A stretch of DNA of 64,000 nucleotides, taken from contig NZ_CP032543.1 of the NCBI RefSeq assembly GCF_003610995.1, positions 2,232,001-2,296,000 on the forward strand, in the 5' to 3' direction. This DNA is from Streptomyces griseus subsp. griseus. Lineage in GTDB: Bacteria; Actinomycetota; Actinomycetes; Streptomycetales; Streptomycetaceae. The notes under the pieces were generated by a model, which was given only the letters and a program-made list of their open reading frames with translations, had not been told where the DNA came from and ran no database searches. A program made the translations under genes and the position numbers. Position 1 is the stretch's first letter. Every line of letters begins with the position of its first letter. Positions 55,403-64,000 of this stretch are shown here, piece by piece.

Positions 55403-56305
55403 ATGCCCCAACTCCTCGACAAGCCCGCCCCCGCCTCCCCGGCGAAGGCCCCGCGCACGCCGGCCGCGCGCACCGCACGCCGTAAGGCGCTGCTGCACTG
55501 GATCGCCGTCCACTCACTCGGGATCGCCGCCGCGCTCTTCTTCGTGCTGCCGTTCGTCTTCGTGGTGCTGACCTCGCTGATGAACGACCAGCAGGCGCTC
55601 ACCCGCGACCTCACCCCCAACACCTGGGAGTGGGGCAACTACGAACGCGTCTTCAACACCCCCGGCTTCCTTACTTGGTGGCGCAACACCCTCTTGTACG
55701 CGGGACTCGGCACCGTACTCACCGTCGTGTCGTCCATCCCCGTGGCGTACGCGCTGGCGAAGTTCCGCTTCCGGGGCCGCAAGCTGTCCCTGATGCTCGT
55801 CATCTCGATGATGATGCTGCCGCCGCAGGTCGTCATCATCCCCATGTACCTGTTCTGGGCGAAGCAGATGGACCTCTCCGGCACCCTGTGGCCGCTGATC
55901 ATCCCGATGGCCTTCGGTGACGCGTTCTCCATCTTCCTGCTGCGGCAGTTCCTTCTGACCATCCCGAACGAGTACCTGGACGCGGCCAAGGTGGACGGGT
56001 GCGGTGAGTTCCGCACGCTGATCAAGGTCGTCCTGCCGATGGCCAAGCCCGGCATCGCGGCCATCGCCCTCTTCCAGTTCTTCGCCGCCTGGAACGACTA
56101 CTTCGGACCACAGATCTACGCCTCCGAGAACCCGGCCGCCTGGACGCTCAGTTACGGCCTGGAATCCTTCAAGGGCGCGCACCACACCGACTGGAACCTG
56201 ACCATGGCCGCGACCGTTCTGGTCATGGCCCCCGTGATCGCCGTCTTCTTCTTCGCTCAGAAGGCATTTGTCGAGGGCGTCACACTCACCGGAGTAAAGG
56301 GCTGA
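55403..56305 (+). CDS. csnG: ABC transporter permease (MalG type)
   Basis: 300 residues, six membrane helices. The EAA loop is EYLDAAKVDGCGEFRTLIKVVLPMAKPGIAAIALF. The N-terminal 30 residues are basic and Pro/Ala-rich. Forms the heterodimeric pore with csnF. Two bases separate it from csnH. Confidence 0.88.
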   Translation: MPQLLDKPAPASPAKAPRTPAARTARRKALLHWIAVHSLGIAAALFFVLPFVFVVLTSLMNDQQALTRDLTPNTWEWGNYERVFNTPGFLTWWRNTLLYAGLGTVLTVVSSIPVAYALAKFRFRGRKLSLMLVISMMMLPPQVVIIPMYLFWAKQMDLSGTLWPLIIPMAFGDAFSIFLLRQFLLTIPNEYLDAAKVDGCGEFRTLIKVVLPMAKPGIAAIALFQFFAAWNDYFGPQIYASENPAAWTLSYGLESFKGAHHTDWNLTMAATVLVMAPVIAVFFFAQKAFVEGVTLTGVKG

Positions 56306-56307
56306 CA

Positions 56308-57573
56308 ATGAAGCTCGCAGTAGTTGGTGGCGGGTCCACCTACACCCCTGAACTGATCGACGGCTTCGCCCGGTTGCGGGACACGCTGCCGGTCGAGGAG
56401 CTGGTGCTCGTCGACCCGGCGGCCGACCGGCTGGAGCTGGTCGGCGGCCTGGCGCGGCGGATCTTCGCCAAGCAGGACCACGCCGGGAAGATCACCACGA
56501 CCACCGACCTGGACGCGGGTGTGGCCGGCGCCGACGCGGTCCTCCTCCAGCTGCGCGTCGGCGGACAGGCCGCGCGGAACCAGGACGAGACGTGGCCGCT
56601 GGAGTGCGGCTGCGTTGGCCAGGAGACCACCGGCGCCGGCGGCCTCGCCAAGGCGCTGCGGACCGTGCCGGTCGTCCTGGACATCGCCGAGCGGGTGCGC
56701 CGCACCAACCCGGACGCCTGGATCATCGACTTCACCAACCCGGTCGGCATCGTCACCCGGGCCCTGCTCCAGGCCGGGCACAAGGCGGTCGGCCTGTGCA
56801 ACGTGGCGATCGGCTTCCAGCGCAAGTTCGCCCGGCTGCTGGACGTGAACCCCTCCGAGGTCCACCTGGACCATGTGGGGCTCAACCACCTCACCTGGGA
56901 GCTGGGCGTGCGCCTGGGCGGCCCGGACGGCGAGAACGTGCTGCCGAGGCTGCTCGCCGAGCACGGCGACGCGATCGCCGACGACCTGCACATGCCCCGT
57001 CAGATCGTGGACCGGCTCGGCGTCGTCCCCTCGTACTACCTGCGCTACTTCTACGCCCATGACGAGGTCGTACGGGAGCTCGGCACCAAGCCGTCCCGGG
57101 CCGCCGAGGTCGCGGCGATGGAGAAGGAGCTGCTGGCGATGTACGGCGACCCGGCGCTGGATACGAAGCCCGAGCTGCTCGCCAAGCGCGGCGGCGCGTT
57201 CTACTCGGAGGCGGCGGTGGACCTCGCGGCCTCCCTGCTGGGCGGCGGGGGCTCGCCGGTCCAGGTGGTGAACACGTACAACAAGGGGACGCTGCCGTTC
57301 CTCCCGGACGACGCGGTCATCGAGGTGCAGGCGCGGGTCGGCCACGACGGTGCGACCCCGCTGGCCGTCCCGGCGCTGGACCCGCTGTACGCCGGTCTGA
57401 TCGCCCACGTCACGGCGTACGAGGACCTCGCCCTGGAAGCCGCGCTGCGCGGTGGCCGGGACCGGGTCTTCAAGGCGCTGCTCTCCCACCCGCTGATCGG
57501 CCAGTACGAGTACGCCGAGCAGCTCACCGACCGGCTGATCGCGCACAACCGGGAGCACCTCGCGTGGGCGTGA
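56308..57573 (+). CDS. csnH: GH4-family glycosidase (6-phospho-beta-glucosidase-like)
   Basis: 421 residues. MKLAVVGGGSTYTPELIDGF is the NAD-binding loop of GH4. GLCNVAIG and LNHLTW carry the Cys and His metal ligands of this NAD+/Mn2+-dependent family, and DFTNPVGIVT is the conserved NP motif. Annotated relatives hydrolyse 6-phospho-beta-glucosides, but ABC import delivers unphosphorylated sugar, so the substrate is more likely a glucosamine oligomer or one phosphorylated by the kinase next door. Its end overlaps csnK by 10 nt. Confidence 0.87.
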   Translation: MKLAVVGGGSTYTPELIDGFARLRDTLPVEELVLVDPAADRLELVGGLARRIFAKQDHAGKITTTTDLDAGVAGADAVLLQLRVGGQAARNQDETWPLECGCVGQETTGAGGLAKALRTVPVVLDIAERVRRTNPDAWIIDFTNPVGIVTRALLQAGHKAVGLCNVAIGFQRKFARLLDVNPSEVHLDHVGLNHLTWELGVRLGGPDGENVLPRLLAEHGDAIADDLHMPRQIVDRLGVVPSYYLRYFYAHDEVVRELGTKPSRAAEVAAMEKELLAMYGDPALDTKPELLAKRGGAFYSEAAVDLAASLLGGGGSPVQVVNTYNKGTLPFLPDDAVIEVQARVGHDGATPLAVPALDPLYAGLIAHVTAYEDLALEAALRGGRDRVFKALLSHPLIGQYEYAEQLTDRLIAHNREHLAWA

Positions 57574-58562
57574 GCGTCTCGGTCGTCGCCATCGACGCGG
57601 GCAACAGCAAGACCGATGTGGCGTTGATCGGTGCGGAGGGCACGGTCCTTGCCACCGCCCGGGGCGGGGGCTTCCAGCCACCGCTGGTGGGCGTCGACTC
57701 CGCGATCGACGTCCTGGGGTCGGTCCTGGAACGGGCGGTGGCCGCACTGCCGGACCCGGCGGGCGTGGAACTGCCGTCCGCACCCGGCTCGTTCGGGCAT
57801 ATATCCGCCTGTCTCGCCAACGCCGATCTGCCGGTCGAGGAGGCCGAGCTGGCGCGGGCGCTGGAGGCCCGCGGCTGGGGCACCTCGGTCCAGGTGCGGA
57901 ACGACACCTTCGCGATCCTGCGCGCGGGGGTGGACGAGCCCCGGGGCGTCGCGGTGGTCTGCGGGGCCGGGATCAACTGCGTGGGCATGGTGCCCGACGG
58001 GCGGACCGCCCGCTTCCCCGCGCTCGGGCGGATATCCGGTGACTGGGGCGGCGGTGCGGGGCTGGCGGAGGAGGCGCTGTGGTTCGCCGCCCGCGCCGAG
58101 GACGGGCGCGGTGAGCCGACCGAGCTGGCCCGCGCGCTGCCGGACCACTTCGGCCTCGACTCCATGTACGCGCTGATCGAGGCCCTGCACCGGGGCGCGG
58201 TGCCGCTGACCCGGCGGCACGAGCTGACGCCGGTGCTGTTCGCCACGGCGGCCGCCGGGGACCCGGTGGCGGTCGCGCTGGTGGAGCGGCTGGCCGAGGA
58301 GGTGGTGTCGATGGCGTCGGTGGCGCTCACCCGGCTCGGGCTGCTGGAGGAGAAGGCTCCGGTGCTGCTGGGCGGCAGCGTGCTGGCCGCGCGCCATCCG
58401 CAGCTGAACGACCGGATCGCCGAACTGCTGACGGTACGGGCCCCGAAGGCCGAGGTTCGGGTGGTGTCCGAGCCGCCGGTGCTGGGGGCGGCGCTGCTGG
58501 GCCTGGACGTCACGGGAGCGGCGCCGGAGGTCCACCGGCGGCTGCGGGCGCAGTACGCCTGA
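57564..58562 (+). CDS. csnK: BadF/BadG-type sugar kinase (N-acetylglucosamine/glucosamine kinase-like)
   Basis: 332 residues from GTG 57564; a second GTG at 57570 in frame is also possible. SVVAIDAGNSKTDVALIGAEG is the phosphate-1 motif of the ASKHA fold. GVAVVCGAGINCVGMVPDGRTARFPALGRISGDWGGGAGLAEEAL gives the adenosine and sugar regions of the N-acetylglucosamine kinase group. It would phosphorylate the imported amino sugar. Last gene of the operon, followed by a strong hairpin. Confidence 0.85.
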   Translation: MGVSVSVVAIDAGNSKTDVALIGAEGTVLATARGGGFQPPLVGVDSAIDVLGSVLERAVAALPDPAGVELPSAPGSFGHISACLANADLPVEEAELARALEARGWGTSVQVRNDTFAILRAGVDEPRGVAVVCGAGINCVGMVPDGRTARFPALGRISGDWGGGAGLAEEALWFAARAEDGRGEPTELARALPDHFGLDSMYALIEALHRGAVPLTRRHELTPVLFATAAAGDPVAVALVERLAEEVVSMASVALTRLGLLEEKAPVLLGGSVLAARHPQLNDRIAELLTVRAPKAEVRVVSEPPVLGAALLGLDVTGAAPEVHRRLRAQYA

Positions 58563-58974
58563 TCTCCCGGAAGGCCCGGACGGGGGGGTGTCCTGTCGCG
58601 TTCAACGCGGCGGGGCACCCCCCCCCCGTTCGGGGGAACGCGGGAGGGCGGGGGAACCGATCGGGCGCCCCACACGTGTACCTGATGGGGAGTCCGGAAC
58701 GCGTGGGGACGGCTGGACGGTCGGGGAGGCTCGGGACGGATCCGGAGCGGTGCGAAGGGGCAGGTGGGAGTGCCGCTTCGCTTATGGGGATGTTTCAGGG
58801 CACGTTGCTCCGATCGCCTTGATCGGCCGCGTCCGCCCTGATCGAATGCGTTGACCGGTTCGGGATCCAGGCGTTCGTGATGTGCGTGCCCGTCCCCGCG
58901 GCCATACTTCTGGCCGGGCACCGGCCCCGATCGCCCGGGGCCCGGGGACCGTCAGTGACCGAGGGGGAGGTCGA
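58563..58974. other. 412-bp intergenic region csnK / glnX-like
   Basis: Holds the csn terminator and then GC-rich sequence. TTGACC at 58851-58856 could be a -35 element for the next operon but no matching -10 is clear. No gene supported. Confidence 0.45.
58582..58624 (+). terminator. csn operon terminator
   Basis: GGGGGGGTG (58582-58590) faces CACCCCCCC (58616-58624), with an inner perfect stem CGCGTT-c-AACGCG (58597-58609). Confidence 0.7.
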
Positions 58975-60363
58975 GTGACACAGCTGCCGCAGGGCGGCCC
59001 GCAGACGCGGCGCCCGCCCGATCAGGCGCCCGCGCCCACCGGCCTGCCCGCACAACGGCGGAGCACCTGGGCCGTGCGGACCCGTCGGCTGCGCGCCGTG
59101 GCGACGACCGAGCCCGGCCGCCTCCAGATCATCGGGGCCGTGCTGGCGCTGCTGGTCGCGGCGTTCGGAGCGGTGACCGCCCTGGAGATCTCGCACCGGG
59201 CCTCCGCCGCCGACGACGTGGTGGGGCGCAGCCAGCCGCTCAGCGCGGACGCGGCGGACATCTACCGCTCGCTGGCCGACGCGGACACGATGGCGGCCAG
59301 CGGCTTCCTCGCGGGGGCGCAGGAGCCGAAGGCCGTGCAGGACCAGTACCGCACGGACATCGAGGAAGCGGCCCGGCTGCTGGTGAAGGCGTCGGCGAAC
59401 ACCGACTCCTCGACCAGTTCCGCGCAGGAGATCACCACCCTCAACGAGCTGCTGCCCGTCTACACCGGTCTGATCGAGCGGGCCCGCGCCAACAACCGGC
59501 AGGGCCTGCCGCTGGGCGGTGCCTATCTCCGGTACGCCAACCAGAAGATGAGCGCCGAGCTGCTGCCGGCCGCCGAGCGGCTGTACGCGGCGGAGACGGG
59601 CCGACTCGACCGGGACGCCGCCGACGCCCGGCAGTGGCCCTTCCTCTCGCTCGCCGCCGGACTCATCGTGCTGGTTGCGCTGGTGTGGATGCAGCGCCGC
59701 AACTACCGCCGCACCAACCGGGTGTTCAACCACGGGCTGCTGGTGGCGACGGCCGCCGCCTCGGTGGTGCTGCTCTGGCTGGCGGTGGGGCACACGGTGG
59801 CCCGCACCGAGCTGCGGTCGGCGATGGTGCACGGCCAGGAGTCACTCGACGTGCTCAACAACGCGCGGATCAACTCCCTGAAGGCGCGCGCCAACGAGAA
59901 CCTCACCCTGGTGGCGCGCGGCGCCGTGCTGACCGCCGACGGTTCGGCCGACCAGTACGAGACGGACTACATCGCGGGCATGAAGGCCCTCCAGGCGCAG
60001 CTGAAGCAGGCCGAGCGGCTCGCGGACGACGAGAGCGGCAGCACCCCGGTGGCCAAGGCCGCCAAGAGCGTCACCGAGTGGCAGGAGCGCCACCGCAAGG
60101 CGCGCGCCACGGACGACCAGGGCGACTACGACGGCGCGCTGGTCCAGATCATCGGGGCGAAGGACTCCACGGGCCAGTCCTTCCAGCAGGTCGACACCGC
60201 GCTGCGGACGGCGCTCGCCCATGAGCAGGGCGAGTTCACCGCGGCCGCCGAGGACGGGCGAGGGGCTCTGCGGGGCCTGCCGACAGGAGCCGCCGCACTG
60301 GCGGTGCTGGGAGCGGTCGCCGCGATCCTCGGGGTCAACCGCAGGCTCTCGGAGTACCGGTGA
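58975..60363 (+). CDS. glnX: GlnX-like membrane sensor protein
   Basis: 462 residues from GTG 58975 (GGGGGAGG 3-10 nt upstream). A cytoplasmic basic N terminus of about 45 residues is followed by a membrane helix (IIGAVLALLVAAFGAVTAL), a helical extracytoplasmic domain to about 220, two membrane helices (about 222-268), a second helical extracytoplasmic domain, and a last helix near 440. The two four-helix sensor modules and the downstream glnH-like and pknG genes match mycobacterial GlnX (Rv0412c), which senses the amino-acid-loaded GlnH and signals to PknG. It has no kinase or methyl-accepting domain. Confidence 0.82.
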   Translation: MTQLPQGGPQTRRPPDQAPAPTGLPAQRRSTWAVRTRRLRAVATTEPGRLQIIGAVLALLVAAFGAVTALEISHRASAADDVVGRSQPLSADAADIYRSLADADTMAASGFLAGAQEPKAVQDQYRTDIEEAARLLVKASANTDSSTSSAQEITTLNELLPVYTGLIERARANNRQGLPLGGAYLRYANQKMSAELLPAAERLYAAETGRLDRDAADARQWPFLSLAAGLIVLVALVWMQRRNYRRTNRVFNHGLLVATAAASVVLLWLAVGHTVARTELRSAMVHGQESLDVLNNARINSLKARANENLTLVARGAVLTADGSADQYETDYIAGMKALQAQLKQAERLADDESGSTPVAKAAKSVTEWQERHRKARATDDQGDYDGALVQIIGAKDSTGQSFQQVDTALRTALAHEQGEFTAAAEDGRGALRGLPTGAAALAVLGAVAAILGVNRRLSEYR

Positions 60364-60374
60364 GAGGGGCAGCG

Positions 60375-61424
60375 ATGACCAGGTCGAGGACGTCGGCGAG
60401 GCGCCGCCCCGCGCGGAGCGCGCTGCGCGGCTGGGGCGGGGTGACGGCGATGGCGGTGGCGTGCGTGATCACCGCCGCGCTGACCCTGCTGCCGCTCTCC
60501 TGGCACAGCGGGCGGGCCGCGGAGGCGGAGACGGCGGGCGCCGGTGTGACGGCGACCGTGCCGGTGCGGGCCGAGGCGTGCACCGATCCGGAGGCGAGCC
60601 TGCCGCCCTCGTCAGCGGACGGCCCGGGCATCGCGAAGATCAAGGCGCGCGGGAAGCTGGTCGCGGGCGTCGACCAGAACAGCTACCGCTGGGGCTACCG
60701 CAACCCGTACAGCGGTGAGCTCGAAGGGTTCGACATCGACCTCGTGCGGGCGCTGGCCAAGGACATCCTGGGCGACCCGAACGCGGTGATCTTCCGGACC
60801 ATCCCCACCAACCAGCGCATCGCCGCCCTGGAGCGGGACCGGGTCGACGTCATCGTGCGGACGATGACCATCAACTGCAAGCGGCTGGAGCAGGTGTCCT
60901 TCTCCACCGCCTATTTCCGGACCGGGCAGCAGATCCTGGCCCCCAAGGACTCCCCCATCACGGGGTACGACGCCTCGCTGAAGGGCAAGCGGGTCTGCTC
61001 CGGCGAGGGCACCACCGCGTACGAGGCGTTGGAGAAGGAGTCGTACGGGGCGATATTCAAGGACGAGTTCGACGGCACCGAGCGGGACCGGGACCAGCTG
61101 ACCGTCCCCAACCAGCTGGACTGCCTGGTCCGGCTCCAGCTCGGCGAGGTCGACGCCGTCCTCACGGACAACGCGCTGGGCGCCGGGCAGGCGGCGCAGG
61201 ACCCGGCGGTGGCCCTCAAGGGGGCGGGGCCGTTCACCACCGAGTTCTACGGCGTCGCGGCGAAGAAGGGGGCCGACGATCTGGTGGCCCGGGTCAACAA
61301 GGTCCTGGTCGACTACCGGGCGGGTGGGAAGGACAGCGCCTGGATGGTGTCGTACCGCAAGTGGCTGGCGGCCGGGCTGCCCGGCATCACGGCGCCGCCG
61401 GCCCCGAAGTACCGCAGCGAGTGA
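60375..61424 (+). CDS. glnH: GlnH-like amino-acid-binding protein, membrane-anchored
   Basis: 349 residues from ATG 60375 (GAGAGGGG 5 nt upstream); a GTG at 60360 overlapping the glnX stop is less likely. A single N-terminal membrane helix (GVTAMAVACVITAALTLLPL) has no clear lipobox, so the protein is anchored by the uncleaved helix, unlike the mycobacterial lipoprotein. The family-3 binding domain has GKLVAGVDQNSYRWGYRNP, LEGFDIDLVRALAKDIL and VDVIVRTMTINCKRLEQVSFSTAYF. It probably binds aspartate or glutamine as in mycobacteria. No ABC permease or ATPase is adjacent, which supports a sensing role. Confidence 0.85.
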   Translation: MTRSRTSARRRPARSALRGWGGVTAMAVACVITAALTLLPLSWHSGRAAEAETAGAGVTATVPVRAEACTDPEASLPPSSADGPGIAKIKARGKLVAGVDQNSYRWGYRNPYSGELEGFDIDLVRALAKDILGDPNAVIFRTIPTNQRIAALERDRVDVIVRTMTINCKRLEQVSFSTAYFRTGQQILAPKDSPITGYDASLKGKRVCSGEGTTAYEALEKESYGAIFKDEFDGTERDRDQLTVPNQLDCLVRLQLGEVDAVLTDNALGAGQAAQDPAVALKGAGPFTTEFYGVAAKKGADDLVARVNKVLVDYRAGGKDSAWMVSYRKWLAAGLPGITAPPAPKYRSE

Positions 61425-61546
61425 ACCCGGCGCGCCGCAACGCGTACGTGCCTCAGGGGACGTGTGCCGGAGCGGACGCGTACGTACCGGAGCAACTGAC
61501 CCCGTCCGGGCCCACCGGCCCGGCGGCGAGAGCGGAGAGGTGATCT

Positions 61547-64000
<2,454 letters not shown>

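Overview
This is a high-GC actinobacterial chromosome segment, almost certainly from a Streptomyces. GC content is above 70%, codon third positions are nearly all G or C, GTG starts are common and AGGAGG-type ribosome binding sites are clear. The gene set is that of a Streptomyces core chromosome. No tRNA, rRNA, CRISPR array, insertion sequence or phage gene was seen.

Region by region. 1-7.3 kb: membrane acyltransferase, HD hydrolase, CPA2 cation/proton antiporter, SpoIIE-type phosphatase, Eis-like acetyltransferase, Nei-type DNA glycosylase and RpiB. 7.6-14.3 kb: three paralogous APC amino-acid permeases, with an FAD oxidoreductase and a BioY biotin transporter between the first two. 14.3-21.6 kb: PH-like membrane protein, secreted glycerophosphodiesterase, Dps with a lysine-rich tail, transketolase, and the Fe/Zn superoxide dismutase sodF. 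sodF has a Nur-type operator and a 3' region resembling the s-SodF small RNA. 21.6-26.9 kb: ArsR regulator coupled to a DUF2071 protein, Vat-like acetyltransferase, GPH transporter overlapping a PLP decarboxylase, and a VOC protein. 27-40 kb: DsbA-like protein divergent from pepN, an orphan AbiEi-like protein, a large secreted subtilase, asd, a DUF1203 protein and a second, frameshifted pepN. 40-46.3 kb: secreted and hypothetical proteins, frameshifted allantoicase with a LysR regulator, and an operon of a novel 12-residue-repeat protein, malQ and a small membrane protein. 46.7-51.7 kb: secreted GH84 hexosaminidase, HNH endonuclease and MscS channel.

51.8-58.6 kb is a complete sugar-uptake operon: ROK regulator, ABC binding protein, two permeases, GH4 hydrolase and BadF-type kinase. 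It matches the csnR-K (glucosamine oligosaccharide) operon of S. coelicolor and S. lividans, including a perfect palindromic operator at the predicted promoter. 59-64 kb holds glnX-like, glnH-like, an unrecognised coiled-coil gene and pknG (cut off by the window end). This parallels the mycobacterial GlnX-GlnH-PknG amino-acid sensing pathway with one added component.

Two otherwise intact genes (the second pepN and allantoicase) are each broken by the loss of one base in a run of four C. That shared signature points to sequencing error at least as much as to gene decay. The least explained items are the 12-residue-repeat protein fused by adjacent stop/start codons to malQ, the 28-bp perfect palindrome upstream of it, and the hairpin that buries the ribosome binding site of the FAD oxidoreductase.
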